DNA of 64,000 nucleotides from Margaritifera margaritifera (GCA_029931535.1 JAQPZY010001414.1:1938001-2002000), one strand, 5' to 3'; shown: positions 49,130 through 61,505, counted from the first letter of the stretch. The notes: generated by a model from the letters alone, not told the origin. Made by a program: numbers and translations.

Positions 49130-49775
49130 CATCCAGAAAATGAAACAGATACTAATCAGTGGTGGTTCCAGTATAAATTATTACATCAGATACTAACCAC
49201 TAATACTTACTTGATTAAAATTATATATGATATTACTTACTAATACTTATCTGACTAAAATTACACTGGATGTTACGTACTTATACTTACTGGACTAAAA
49301 TTACATTGGATTACTACTTAATAATACTTACTGGACTCAAATTACATAGGATACTACGTACTAATACTTACTGGACTAAACTTGCATAGGATATTAAGTA
49401 CATAATATTTACTAGACTAAAATTACACCTGATATTACGTGTCAGTACTCATTGGACTAAAATTATATAGGATAAACTTAGTTATTAATACTTATTGGAA
49501 TAAAATTACATATGATATTACAGTACGTGCTAGTACTTACTGGATTAACATTATATAGGATATTACGTACTAACACTTAGTGGACTAAAATTACATAGGA
49601 TATTACGTACTAATACTTATTAGACTAACACTACATAGGATATTACGTACTAATACTTACTGGACTAAAATTATATAGGATATTACGTACTAATACTTAC
49701 TGGACTAAAATTGTATAGGATATTACGTTCTAATACTTACTGGACTAAAATTACATATGATACTACGTACTAGTT
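49130..49775. repeat. 40-bp minisatellite, about 16 copies
   Basis: The unit actaatacttactggactaa plus aattacataggatattacgt repeats with moderate divergence. The same unit reappears at 52495-52745. Confidence 0.9.
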
Positions 49776-52494
49776 CGTTCCGCACAGCATCGCGAATGAT
49801 ATCCGCGTCTGTAGCTCAGTTTATTTTCAGGTGAGCGTCCTTAAACGTAGGTAAAAGTACCTAATTCGTTTCGCGCACAAACTATTTCAACACAATTCGA
49901 ATCGACATACAGAGTAACAGATCTCGTTCAATACATATTATTTTGGTTCTCTAGTGAAAAGAAAATGAGACGGAACTCTACAACTCATATTAAATCAGAT
50001 ATGTTGGTACATACCAGTACTTGTATGAAAATATCATATTTTTGTCTTAGTCCATAGTACAGTCAGCACATATGAAGTCTTGAAATAACCGTTAAAATTG
50101 TGCGGTTATCAATGTTGCTTAAGGCTGTATATCGATGCACCCCAATAATTATTTACAGTCTATAGAATCAGTCTAGATGTGGTGGTGTATTGAAGGTAAC
50201 ATTTGAAACTTGGGATGAGTGCCGTTGGTGAATACTGTGATGCAAGGTACAGTGGGTTAAATTTCTTAATGATGAAATTAGAAGGAGTCTAAATGAAAAG
50301 TATGAAGTTAATTGTTTAATTAGGTTCATTATTATTACTTTTAATCCAAATGTTTGCATCCCATATGGTATGTAAAAATAGGGAATTACCTTTCTGCAAA
50401 CTACTGGTGTGACAGTACACTGTAGTTTAGTTTTGAAATAAAAGCAGTGCAATATTTATTATTGAGGGCTTAAAAGAGTGAGTCAAGGATTGTTGTATCA
50501 AAGTTTATGTACAATATAGGTCAAATTTACCAGGATAACATATTCATTTTCAGAGACATTTAGATTGTGGTCAAATGATAACTGTGTTCTCTACTAAAGC
50601 AGATGAGACAAAAATGAATTATCTGAGCATTGCAAAATAAACAGTGTACTCCCTTTCAAAATTTAAACATTAAATGGAGCACATAATAATAGAATTTTCT
50701 TTTGACTGAGGTGCATTATACATTTAAAATAGTAATTTTCACACATGCACACATATATCTGTAGGTTACATGTTTGAAAACAATATTGTACATTCCTAAA
50801 CCTACCGTAAATCATGTACATCAAACAGTAATAATAGAATAAACACTGTTGCAGTTCCTTTCATCATTATATGAATTCAAAGGGAGTGGCATTCTACTAG
50901 CCAAGAATAGATGTTTAGAAATCATGAAATGACCAAGTTGGACATCCAATCTGAACTCTTTTCATTTACAACGAACTATACCTGGTGTAGCAATATAAAA
51001 CTTTCATAATGGGTGGATGACAGATAATATGCCATTTAATAAGTGTTTTACTGGTCCATGACCAGTAGAGCTGAAAATTTGGAAGAAATCTATTACTATC
51101 ATCATTAATTTGGAACTTGTATTATTATCATGTTAGAAAACTTTTTCTGACCCTCACCGTCCTATGTATGCTTCAACTGAAAATTATTTTAGTTACATGT
51201 TGTTATTCAATTTATGTTGTTATTATTTAAAATAAATTAAATTGTAAGAAATATGATATAGTGTGAATAAATTGTATAATATATATATATAGATAAATAG
51301 ATAGATAGATAAATAGATAGATATATAGATAGAGAGAGAGACAAGAGAGAGAGAGAGTTGTTTTCTAAATTTTAAATTGTGCATAAAATATTTAATAAGG
51401 TATATCTCATATCTAATCATTGCTTGATAATCCTGTGAGCATGTTATATTAGTTACGATAAAAAAAGTTTTTTGTATATTCAATTTTTTTTAAATATAGC
51501 CAACAGGCATAAACAATAGATAAGCAATGCTTATGAACAGACAGACAAATGAATGAACGGAGGTGAAATCAATATTTTCACACTATTTTATAATGTGTGT
51601 GGACAAAGAACAATCACTATGGAATACAATATAACTTATGTAATGTAAATAAATAAAATATTATTTGGAATTAAATATCGCAATATTTGCACGAGTGAAA
51701 TAATTGCAATTTCTTTTCACCTTTATGTTCTTGGGATGTTCTTTATGCTGTTCACCAGTCTGTATTGCAATGTTGTAACATACTGCAGTTGCAGTTCATA
51801 ATATCCAGATCTTATTTGTAAAAATGCTTAACCATTGAACCCTCTCTATGACAATGACAATCATTTTAACTTGGCCAAAAAGTATTTTTAGTTTTTCTCT
51901 CATCAAGACAATATATTTGTCCCCTATCCATAGCATAGATTTTTGTCCATACCAGTGCCAAATTCAAAATATTTATAGCCAGTTTGGCAAAAGTATGTTA
52001 CCTTTAAAATGAAAACAATGTACAAATTAACAGAATTGTTATCAAAGATCTGGTGGTGGTGGGGAGGTACATAATTCTCCAATTAACCAACAGGGTTATT
52101 CGCAATTAAAATAAGAGGCACAATTTTTTTTATCTTTCATGTGTTTTAAAAATGATGCTTTACCTTGCTTAAAAAAGAAATTGAATTTATTATTGGATTA
52201 TAACTATATAAATCAAGACAACCATTGATAACATTGGACTGTAATGAAAATAAAGGGGCTATGTGACAGATGTAATGTTATTTTGGGCACTTAAATATGG
52301 GTGTTGAAAATAAATATACGCATGCAAATAAATAAATGATTTGCCTTTAAAAAGATCACAAATAATACACTGAAGTCGAGCAATTCGGCAATCATTTAAA
52401 ATAGTGTTTAAGATAACATTTGGAACAAGTGAAATAGATCAGCATTATCATAATTATTATTAATATCCAAAGCTGTTTACTGTGCATTTCTTTA
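49776..52494. other. Intron sequence between two arrays of the same minisatellite
   Basis: No gene or transposon recognised. (TAGA)n/(GAGA)n tracts occur at 51290-51355. This segment may have been inserted into the array or may be a spacer between separate expansions. No clear terminal repeats were found. Confidence 0.4.
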
Positions 52495-52745
52495 CCTTAC
52501 TAATACATTCTGGACTAAAATTACATAGGATACTACTTACTAATACTTACTGGACTGAAATTACATAGGATATTAGGTACTAATACTCACTGGACTAAAG
52601 TTACATAGGATGTTACTTATTAATACCTACTGGAGTAAAATTACATAGGATATTACGTACTAATACTTACTGGACTAAGATTACATAAAATATTACGTAC
52701 TAATACTTACTTGACTAAAACTACATAGGATTCTACTTACTAATT
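52495..52745. repeat. 40-bp minisatellite, second array, about six copies
   Basis: Same unit as 49130-49775 (ctggactaaaattacatagg). Confidence 0.9.
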
Positions 52746-52916
52746 TTTGCTTCACAAAAAACCGTATATTGAATGATAATACGAACCTTTGTACAAAAAC
52801 AATCAGGAAGTACTCTCATATTTTTGGGGAATGACTACAAGTAAAAAATACTTTTGGCACACATAACCGAATTAAATAACAAAATTTAATTTTTGGTTTT
52901 ACTGAGTCAGAGTCAG

Positions 52917-53440
52917 AACAAGTATAATTTAGGATAGATACCATATTATTAACAACAAGCATAATTTAGGATGGATACCATATTATTAACAACAAGCATA
53001 ATTTAGGATGAATACCATATTATTAACAACAAGCATAATTTAGGATGGATACCATATTATTAACAACAAGTATAATTTAGGATTGATACCATATTATTAA
53101 CAACAAGTATAATTTAGGATGGATACCATATTATTAACAACAAGCATAATTTAGGATGGATACCATATTATTAACAACAAGCATAATTTAGGATGGATAC
53201 CATATTATTAACAACAAGCATAATTTAGGATGGATACCATATTATTAACAACAAGCATAATTTAGGATGGATACCATATTATTAACAACAAGTATAATTT
53301 AGGATTGATACCATATTATTAACAACAAGCATAATTTAGGATGGATACCATATTATTAACAACAAGCATAATTTAGGTTGGATACCATATTATTAACAAC
53401 AAGCATAATTTAGGTTAGATAATATATTATTAACAACAGA
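52917..53440. repeat. 38-bp minisatellite, about 13-14 copies
   Basis: Units of ataccatattattaacaaca plus agcataatttaggatgg. A few copies share the same variant (agtataatttaggattg), showing block duplication. Confidence 0.95.
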
Positions 53441-53689
53441 ATGTTTATTTATAAAAATAAGTGTGCGAAAAATACACAATGTTTAGAATTGTATAAATAT
53501 ATACCTTAAACTGTAATATGGGATTGAAAAAATTATTGCCTTAAAACAAGTCAGTTGAGAAGATTGTCTTAGTTTCATTGAACCATAGACTTTAGACTAT
53601 ATTTTATATGCATTGATCATAAACGACATTACAAGCTAATGCACATATCTATATAAAATTACCATTATTTTGCACACACACACGCACCA

Positions 53690-53692
<3 letters not shown>

Positions 53693-53779
<87 letters not shown>

Positions 53780-54032
53780 GATCTTTCTTTTGTTTTTATG
53801 GAAACAACGTGGTTAGTTTAAATATATTTAGATGTATATATTGTCTGGACTTAAACATGATGAGATGAATGCATAAATCTTGTGCATATGTGTTATACAT
53901 GTTTTATGTTTAAAGTATAATTTATATACTGAAAATTTCGTTTTCCTAGTTATTGGTATGTAAACATAATGTAGAATAGCCTACTTGTCCAACAGTCTCT
54001 CTCTCTCTCTCTCTCCCTCTCTCTCTCTCTCT
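53693..54032. repeat. (CT)n-(TA)n and (CT)n microsatellites
   Basis: CT-to-TA tract at 53693-53776, and a further CT tract at 53995-54032. Confidence 0.95.
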
Positions 54033-54389
54033 CCGTACATTAGATGTTTTTGTTGTATTAATATTTGCACTGATCATTATACCTATGACCACCTATTATA
54101 ATGTAGTATGTTGGATATTCTCTGATCAACAGCTATCCATGTACTGGGAAAATAAACGGATATAGAAATATGTAACTTTTTCTATGTCACCTGTGTGACC
54201 AGCCTCGTTCGCATTTTGATACTAAACTAGGAAATGAATCAACAAAGAAAAATACTACATAGTTTTCAGTTGTTTCCCCCATTTTTTCCTCATGGAGGGA
54301 AACCGATGCTCTGCAGTCACTAGATCGTTTCCATTTGTTTCCTATTTTGTTTAAAGCGGCAAGGCAGCTTTCCATACAATGTCTCTAAG

Positions 54390-54514
54390 GTGAACAAAGT
54401 CAACGGAACACAATATATTGATGCATTTCGCTATCTTACGGATCTCTTTTGCTGGGACCAGAACACTGGCGCAAAGCATGCACGAATATTCGACCACGCA
54501 ATGCTCTTTACAAG
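54390..54514 (+). CDS. Metalloprotease exon 9
   Basis: Acceptor gtctctaag, donor ACAAG|gtaatt, phase 0 to phase 2. It encodes VNGTQYIDAFRYLTDLF, a tryptophan turn and FDHAMLFT. The last motif (HDHAxLxT) is conserved just upstream of the catalytic zinc site in M12B enzymes. The HExxHxxGxxH exon should be next but was not found before 57787, so it may lie to the right of the window or be too diverged to spot by eye. The visible coding total is 1,079 nt (about 359 residues). Confidence 0.85.
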
Positions 54515-54649
54515 GTAATTCTGGATACACTGACTACTTGTGGAATACGCCCAAATTACACACAGAATACGTTTCATATGCGTGGATAAATGATAAGCAA
54601 ATATACATTTTCCCTATTTTCTCATTAAAGCGTAATACTTTGTAGAAAG

Positions 54650-55384
54650 TTGTAGCTCACGGAATACAACATTAACTCTTGTCTCAGAAAACTCAATTAC
54701 ATGTTATAAATAAGTTTTGGTCTTTCCAATTATGTATACACAATATACCTAGGGTATGCAAGAATTCAATCCGATTCCAAATTGCATATAATTATTCCGT
54801 AAAATGTGATTAAGTAACAAACTGTCACAACGTCTTTAAGGTACAGCAGACCTGCAAAGCTTATCTTTTATATATTTTGTAAGTTGAATTACTCATTACT
54901 AACAATATTGTGATATTTTTGTTTTATAAATTACGCTGGGATACACGTTCCATTGATTACACTAGGAATACGGTTAGAAAGTGTAATACAGGTTTTATCG
55001 TATATCAGAGGTTCTTTAATTTTTCCAAATTATAAACAAACCTCTTTTGTTATACTTTCACTGAAATGGACTAAATATTCCCGAAGTTTTTTGTTCGTTT
55101 ATCTCATTTATAGGCCAACCCCAATCAGTCCCATACAGTATATAGTTAAATAAATACCAAACAGACGATTTCCAAATCCTTATCCTGCATTATGATTATG
55201 GGTTGCATCGTAGAAATTTTGGGCAACGCCTTTGATACGGAAACATGTTATCAAAACTGTAATACAATTAGGATATGTTTCTATATGTTGACTGGAATGA
55301 TTAAAATTTGCAATCCACTCTTCGTCTTCCGGCTTTACTCGTAATTTAAAAAAGAAAAGAAAAGAAAAAAAGAAATAATATATA
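54650..55384. other. Intron sequence, nothing recognised
   Basis: No further exon with the required phase-2 start could be identified. Confidence 0.45.
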
Positions 55385-55520
55385 ATATTGCTGCTCAGGT
55401 CAACCCAGGTCTGTTGCCTCACTGTATCCTTCGGAAAGGCACTTAATGTCCATTTCCTCGGTATGATATACCTAAATAAAGTGCTGAAAGTGCCGTTTTA
55501 AAACCAACTAATGAACGAAC
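55385..55520 (+). mobile_element. SINE body fragment
   Basis: cactgtatccttcggaaagg, cacttaatg and tttcctcgg are the conserved central and 3' segments of a SINE related to the one at 3022-3215, ending with ctaatgaacgaacc. The tRNA head is missing. Confidence 0.55.
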
Positions 55521-55602
55521 CAACTGCTGCTTTGATAAAGCATTTCTCAGAGTCTTCCTAATAATATTTTAAATATTTCTTTAAAAACAGCACTTTTCCA
55601 GC

Positions 55603-55640
<38 letters not shown>
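55603..55640. repeat. (AAT)n microsatellite
   Basis: Pure trinucleotide tract. A (TA)n tract lies at 55848-55882. Confidence 0.95.
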
Positions 55641-55842
55641 TTTGGCTTAGTTTTGGTAGTATTTGAAGTGGAGGAGATCGGGAAATAATCGTCGCTTCCA
55701 ATCCTGAAACCTGGGAACAATAAACTAGATTTCACATTTTTCCCCAGTATATATATCTCCTGTCAAACGAAAATAACACATAGAGCGGGAAAGTTATTTT
55801 AACTTGCAGTAGATTACCTTTCTCTCATTCCCCAATTACTAA

Positions 55843-55883
<41 letters not shown>

Positions 55884-55887
<4 letters not shown>

Positions 55888-57780
55888 TGTTTTGAAGACC
55901 ACTCATAGGAAGTATGAACTTCTCCATTAAATAATGTATTCCCTGCTTTACATATTAGTTTTGCTACTAGCTATACAATATAATCCCCACCTCCAATCCC
56001 TCAAATGAAAGTCCATCTCTGTGAACGATTTCCAAAACTGGTCCAAGTAGGTTGTTTACTTCTGATAATTTAAAGTGATCACTGATTTCTGCGTCCTATT
56101 GTTTTATAATTACTTTGTGTTTTCGTTAACACGAAATAACTTTCGCTATTTTCTTTTATTTTGGTCTCTTTGTTGTTCAATTTGTCGGAATTATTGCTCC
56201 TTTTATCTGCCTTTTTCAAGAACTCTGGATTTTACTAACTGTGACAGCTACAATACATTTATCAGAAGTAATTTCTTTTGGAGACCAGTCTTACTGCAGT
56301 GTTCCGTGGGCTACACATTTATCACAAAGCTATTACGCGTAAAGAAGAAAAGTGGCAAAAGGTACCTTTCACATACGTTTCATAATGTGTTCGAAACGTA
56401 TTCCTCCCGTGATTTGAGCGTATTCCACGTGTAATCAATGTATCCGCAATGATGTAACTATCACCAGAACTCACCTATTACTCTTGTCTGTCACCAGATG
56501 GCGCGAGTGTACTTTGGGACTGATTTTTAGACCGGATATCTGTTTAAGAAAGGTTGACTCGTGAGCAACATTTCTTAATGATGGAACCGAAAGATCGTTA
56601 GTCCAAAAGTATTCAGTACGCAGTTATTTTATCTATATATTATCTACATTTGTTTTTTAGTACTGAAATTTACATTGTGTCCAAATCTAAGTAAATCATA
56701 TGTTAATCAAAAGTATTTTCCTACATAAAGGTGCAGTCAAGTTCTTGTCATATATTATTATACAGGAAACAAACATGCCAATGCACGGTGCAGCAAGTCA
56801 GATAAACTGGACACGTCCTTTTGAGATCTAAGGATACCTTTGTTTTAACACAGTGGGAAGCGAAGAACGATTACGAACACAAAAACGTTAGTAAAATATG
56901 TATTTTCCTAATACATACATTTTTGTTACGATGAAAGCAAACCAAATTAGTTTGATTGTAACAAAACAGTATGTAAATACATATGTTTGGTGTTTGTAAT
57001 TGTTCTTAGTTCGTTCTATCCGCCATTGAAAAGAAATAAAAAAATAACGCAAATGCTTGGCCAATTCCTCTGTCATGCTGTACCGTGCTTGGTCATGTTT
57101 CTTTCATATATATATATATATTATTTCAGCGAATGTAGTAAATAAAAATAGTTTCGAATGTTTAAAATAACAAAGACTGACAGCATCTTATGTAGACGCC
57201 ATGACCTTTTCTGTTCTCTTTTTTGTACAGAAATATGGATATTTAAGAGCGTCACGCATGATTCATAAAAATATATTACAAACTATACACTAGTGTGAAT
57301 TTTCCATATCTTATACCAACGCGTCTGATGGACCATCTTTCTCTCCTTTCTCTGTCAAATAATGTGGTGAAATTGATAATTATGTATCAATTGTGTATGC
57401 TGCAATTGTAATGGACATTCATTAGATCAAAGTCACGGGCCTGTCAATTTAAAGTCATGTGAGATAGGTTTATTCCATACGACTTTCTCACATGGCAAAC
57501 TATGTCACAAATGTGTAGGAATGAGATAAAAGTTTGTGTTCTACCTCCACCTCTTAATATTTTTATCATTGTTGGTTTTTTTTGTTTTTTTTTAATCCAT
57601 ACGAGCCTTTTTATACACTTCATGACAATTCCTTCCTTTTTTAATGGAAAATGTTCAATTTTTCATCAGGTTTTTATAATAAGTTTCTCTAATATCTAGC
57701 TATAAATGCCATGGTTTTGGCTGTAAATGAGATTAAATATTTTGCCAGTCTGTCAAAAAGCATATTGTACAAGTACACAT
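55884..57780. other. Intron or intergenic sequence, nothing recognised
   Basis: AT-rich. A 119-codon open frame at 56075-56434 has no ATG-supported start, motif or splice support. No exon was confidently found. Confidence 0.45.
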
Positions 57781-57786
57781 AACGAC

Positions 57787-57965
57787 AGTAGTTAAGGGTG
57801 GGTAAATAGGTTCTGGAGGGTGGCACTACGGGTACCAACGGGAATTTAACATGGAGGGTGGCACTATAGGTACCAACGGGAATGGAACATGGGGATGGCA
57901 CTCTGTGTACCAACGGGAAATGAACATGGCGGGGCCTCTACGGGTACCAACGGGAATGGAACAGG
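57787..57965 (-). mobile_element. Left terminus of element 2: AGTAGT and four tandem units
   Basis: From agtagttaagggtgggtaa at 57787, four units of 35-38 bp follow, each with gggtaccaacgggaa or a close variant. This is the inverted, diverged counterpart of 37350-37543. The AGT start agrees with Polinton ends. The two termini point away from each other, so they belong to two different elements. Confidence 0.6.
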
Positions 57966-58020
57966 GAGGGAAAACACACATACACAAATTTTTTAAAATA
58001 GGCAATTGTTTGAATGTTAA

Positions 58021-58056
58021 TCTTTTCGAGAAAAGTGGGTGGCCCTGAAAAGGGTC
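58021..58056 (-). terminator. Histone-type mRNA 3' end (stem-loop plus HDE) no. 3
   Basis: On the minus strand, 12 nt after the stop at 58069: ccaac, GACCCTTTTCAGGGCC (58041-58056, one mismatch at the second pair), accc, then CGAAAAGA (58021-58028) as the downstream element. Confidence 0.75.
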
Positions 58057-58068
58057 GTTGGAGTTCTT

Positions 58069-58653
58069 TTACTTCTTTCTCCAACATGTGGTTAGGAAAC
58101 CTAGGATAGTTTTCTTCTTCTTCTTCTTCTTCTTCTTCTCAGGCAGCCAGTCAGGATGTCCCATTCGCCTGAACTTGTCCTGGATTTTCATCCAGTTCTC
58201 ATTCAGGCGGTGGAAGTCTTTCTGTTTCTTGGCCTGCTCCTTCTCTGTTATTTCTTGGGCCCAAGCCTTCTTGATGGTGGCCACCTCCTTCTCCAGGACT
58301 TGTCTCAGAAGTATTTTAGCGATGAGTAGGGTAGCTGCTTATCGTCTGACACTGCTGAGGGGTGGATACAACCACAAATTTTCATTTACTTGCTTTAGAA
58401 AGTACTCCAGCCCTTCCAGCAAGTCCAAAGCTTTTTTAATGAACCCTACTCGACAGGGTGTAATGGTAACTTTTAGGGTTTCCTCCACCAAGACATCATG
58501 CACCAACCTCCTTGCTGATTTTAGGGCTGCCACTTGGCTGGTGACATATGGTTTGGTGGCCGGGTAACGCCAAGAACACTCAATCCTTTCCAGCAAAGAC
58601 TCCACTCCCACCATCCCATCCCAGGCTTCCTGAAAAGCTTCCACGGTATTCAT
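58069..58653 (-). pseudogene. Element 2 terminal gene, one in-frame stop, histone-type 3' end
   Basis: The ATG at 58653 (accagaATGaatacc) is chosen because a TATA-like ttaaataca and an initiator catcatcatcagtcg lie just upstream, making the earlier in-frame ATG (58728) untranscribed. The frame is open for 195 codons except for a single TAA at 58339-58341. Before it the protein is helical (EAFQEAWDGMVGVESLLERI, VAALKSARRLVHDV, KKALDLLEGLEYFLKQV). After it comes a charged coiled coil (EITEKEQAKKQKDFHRLNE) and a lysine run of about ten. No family is recognised. Its place, next to the element end and transcribed toward it, equals that of the gene at 36998. Confidence 0.55.
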
Positions 58654-58674
58654 TCTGGTCTTCTTGTTCAATTG

Positions 58675-58735
58675 ACTTTGAATGGTACGACTGATGATGA
58701 TGCTTGTATTTAAGTCGTGTTCGCCCATTCGGGCA
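58675..58735 (-). promoter_or_regulatory. Core promoter of the element 2 terminal gene
   Basis: On the minus strand: ccgaatggg, then cgacttaaatacaag (TATA-like) and catcatcatcagtcg (initiator-like). The same order (ccgattgg, cgactcaaattcaaa, catcatcatcagtcg) stands before the gene at 60955. Confidence 0.5.
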
Positions 58736-59190
58736 TGTACGACTATTTACCCCCAGTGCGCGCAGAGCACGCACTGGGGGGTTAGGGTGTGTGCTGAGCA
58801 CACTTAGATTAGGGACAGGTGTGTTGTAACAACACACCTGTCACGTTAAAGCGTATAGCTGTATACACCCCTCCATCGCAGCATGGTTTCCCCACAATTA
58901 AGGTGGTTCAATGAAGGCGCGATATTGGAGGATGTGTATGTGTTAATTTAATTTATACCTGTACATAGGACTAGAACCATAATGTTTACAGGTATACAGG
59001 TGTGCGCAAGCGCACTTACGTAATTGAGTTAGCTGTTCAGTCTGGAGTGGCAGGCAGCACGGGCTAGGCAAGGCAGGCGCGAAGCGTAACGGAGAACTGA
59101 AACGCCAGGAACGTACTTGATCAAATTCTGCCCAGTTAGCTAAGTCGGGCTGTCCCTAATACCAATAATGTGTTAACCACATATTTAATT
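58736..59190 (-). repeat. Palindrome-rich 450-bp repeat, copy 1
   Basis: Nearly the same sequence occurs at 61032-61505. Each copy lies directly upstream of a minus-strand gene promoter. It holds several short palindromes: cccccagtgcg/cgcactggggg (58750-58780), gtgtgct/agcacac, acaggtgtgttgt/acaacacacctgt (13-bp arms, about 58815-58842), and gtgcgc/gcgcac. Copies also share tctgcccagttagctaagtc and ggctgtccct. It could be an enhancer, an origin-like region or a duplicated cassette border. Confidence 0.7.
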
Positions 59191-59399
59191 ATGACAATTC
59201 TTTCAAGTTTCGAATTTTGTTTATTTTATTCCGTATAATTTTGAATTTTGCGTACATAGTGTACATATTATTTCCAAAATGATATTACCAATAAAGGAGT
59301 GCAAGTTACTCATATCATTTTCGTATCACGCACAGATAAATAAATTAGAGATTATATTTTTGACGGTGGTTCAAAATAGATCAAATTTGTGATATAAAG

Positions 59400-60180
59400 A
59401 GTCTTATCGAAAGGGGTTTTCTAAAATTCGAAAGGAAAACCCCATACAGTCAGGCAATTTTGACCAGTCTGCTTGGTGGGAGAGCCATTCCATATTCGGT
59501 CTGCTCTCAGGCTCTCCCCTCTTCTGACAGCAGGCTGGTTCGATTCCGGCTGTCGACAGCAAATCGTCTGAGGAAGGAGTTATGTAGGTCGCCTGGCTCT
59601 GCGGGTGGGCGCACGGTTAACCTGGGTCTGCGTCGTGGGCTGCATACTGTAGCTCGCTCCCCTGGTTCCTGCGTTGTCCTCCCTGCTCCTTCCTAGTTTC
59701 AGCTCAAGGCTGGGCGTGCTGCACCTGCTGCGTCTGGGTACTTCCGGAGGATCGTTGCCAGTCCATTGTACTACTCGACTCGGCGTCTGCTCTTAAGGGG
59801 CTTCGGCTCTGGTGGTGGAGGGTAGGTTGGCCATCTTCTGTGCCGTACTGCCACGTATATGCACGAAGGCCCCTGACTTCCTGTATACTAGTGGCTGTAT
59901 ATCAGTAGTAGGCTGGTCATTACTTGCACGTGGCAGTCCGTATATATACACAGGTGACCCCCTCCCCTTCATCCTACCACAGCAGGTGTCGACGAAAGCA
60001 GCACGATCTGACTTGCTGGACAGCTGGCTCCTGACTGAATGCTGGTACGACTGCGGAATGCTGCGCTTTATATGCTGGAAGCACGGACGTGAAGGAAAAC
60101 ATCCCTTCCCCAAAAAAGCATACATACAAAATCTTATCATCCATAAAAAAGACAGACCCAGTACGCGGACCTAAAAGAAA
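59400..60180. other. GC-rich segment of element 2, unidentified
   Basis: Clearly more GC-rich than the host flanks and open in frames on both strands, with no convincing start, motif or codon pattern. It contains a perfect B-box sequence (ggttcgattcc, near 59537) and TATA-like gtatatatacac (59938). It may be a non-autonomous repeat inserted between two gene cassettes. Confidence 0.35.
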
Positions 60181-60379
60181 ATACTTTATAAAAAAATGTT
60201 ATTTTTATAAAAAGCACATACACACACCACACAACCCTTTTTTTTTATTTTTTATTTTTTATAAAACACATACACACTCGTACACAAACCAAGGAATGGG
60301 ATTTTTTTTTGGAGTGGGGAAAAGACAAAGACAAACACACATACACATACAAACACATATATGGCCAATTGGATTAGTA

Positions 60380-60416
60380 TCTTTTCTTGACAAATGGTTT
60401 GGCTCTGAAAAGGGCC
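60380..60416 (-). terminator. Histone-type mRNA 3' end (stem-loop plus HDE) no. 4
   Basis: On the minus strand, 23 nt after the stop at 60440: accaac, GGCCCTTTTCAGAGCC (60401-60416, one mismatch), aaacc, then a perfect CAAGAAAAGA (60380-60389). About 100 nt further tacacaaaccaaggaatg (plus strand, 60281) is shared with the 3' flank of gene 36163. Confidence 0.8.
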
Positions 60417-60439
60417 GTTGGTTTTTTTTTCAAGTGCAC

Positions 60440-60955
60440 CTAGAGGTGCGGACATCTCCCAGGTCGGGCCCTAGAAGCTGGACACCTCCCACTCCATCTA
60501 TCTTCACTGATGTTGTTGGAGAGGGGGAAGGCAGACTGAGGTTGGGTGGCTTCAGTCTCCCAATCCTCACTGGCAGGGATAGTAAAGGCCTGCCTTCTTC
60601 TTCTCCAAATAACCCTGTGTTCTTGGGGGTGATGTAGTGGAGGTTGATGTGGCTCCGGCTGCGGCAGTGGCTGCTGGGGTCTCTGCTGCTGCTGCTGTGG
60701 CTGCGTCAGCTGCTGGGGCCTCTGTTGCTGGGGTTGCGGCGGTGTCCGTACCATGGGCTTTACAGCCGCAAAGTTTGGTAGGATCATCAGATGAAGTGGT
60801 GTCATCTTGTTCTTTTCCTCTTCTTCTTCTTTCTTTTTCTTCTCCTCCTCCACCTCTTCCTCCAGTGTGATGAGAACAAGTTCGTCCATTAAACGACGAA
60901 CCTGTTCTAGGTGCACTTGAATTTCTCTAAGTTTTTCCGTTCTACGGCTAGTCAT
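60440..60955 (-). CDS. Coiled-coil/Gln-Pro-rich protein of element 2, histone-type 3' end
   Basis: The frame is intact, 171 residues, with the ATG at 60955 about 45 nt after the initiator. The N-terminal helix is basic (MTSRRTEKLREIQVHLEQV), followed by an acidic coiled coil (EEEVEEEKKKKEEEEE), a long Gln/Pro tract, and a basic patch (RVIWRRRRQAF) with an Arg-rich end. Like the gene at 36163 it combines an acidic coiled coil with basic patches and shares its 3' flank, so the two may be diverged relatives, although an alignment is not obvious. Function unknown. Confidence 0.65.
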   Translation of the reverse strand: MTSRRTEKLREIQVHLEQVRRLMDELVLITLEEEVEEEKKKKEEEEEKNKMTPLHLMILPNFAAVKPMVRTPPQPQQQRPQQLTQPQQQQQRPQQPLPQPEPHQPPLHHPQEHRVIWRRRRQAFTIPASEDWETEATQPQSAFPLSNNISEDRWSGRCPASRARPGRCPHL

Positions 60956-60984
60956 TTTTTGACTGTTGACGAGTCAACGGGGGT

Positions 60985-61031
60985 AGCTCGACTGATGATG
61001 ATGATTTTTGAATTTGAGTCGTGTGCGGCCA
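60985..61031 (-). promoter_or_regulatory. Core promoter of gene 60955
   Basis: ccgattggccgc (inverted CCAAT), then a TATA-like caaattcaaaa and catcatcatcagtcg. Same layout as at 58675-58735. Confidence 0.5.
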
Positions 61032-61505
61032 ATCGGCCATGTACGACTATTTACCCCTAGTGCGTGCAAAGCACGCACAAGGGGGTTGGGGGTGTGCTGA
61101 GCACACTAAGATTATGGACAGGTGTGTTGTCACAACACACCTGACACGTTAAAGCGTATAAGAATGCAATTTTATACACCCCTCCATCGCTGCATGGTTT
61201 CCCCACAATTAAGGGGTTCATTGAAGGCGCGATATTGGGGGATGTGTATATTTTACTTTAATTTATACCTGTGCATATGAATAAAACCACAATGTTTACA
61301 GGTATAATGTTTACAGGTGCGCGAAGCGCACTTAATTAGTTAATTAGTTTGTTGATGTCTGGACTGGCAGGAGGCACGGGCTTGGCAAGGGAGGCGCGAA
61401 GCGTGACGGAGATCTGAAACGCGATGAACGTACATGATCAAATTCTGCCCAGTTAGCTAAGTCGGGCTGTCCCTATTACCAATTGTGTGTTAGCCACATA
61501 TTGTA
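61032..61505 (-). repeat. Palindrome-rich 450-bp repeat, copy 2
   Basis: Counterpart of 58736-59190 with point differences and small indels. The 13-bp palindrome is kept with one centre change (ttgtcacaa for ttgtaacaa) and one changed outer pair. Confidence 0.7.

Noticed and set aside
56075..56434. 119-codon plus-strand ORF
   Set aside because: It does not begin with a supported ATG, is rich in Phe/Ser/Tyr as expected of AT-rich noise, and no splice sites or domain are seen.
57228..57260. Further protease exon after ttttttgtacag
   Set aside because: The acceptor is good, but the phase-2 frame required by exon 9 meets a stop within five codons.
59793..60174. Overlapping ORFs of 115-120 codons on both strands
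   Set aside because: No promoter-consistent start, no motif, and both strands are equally open because the segment is GC-rich.
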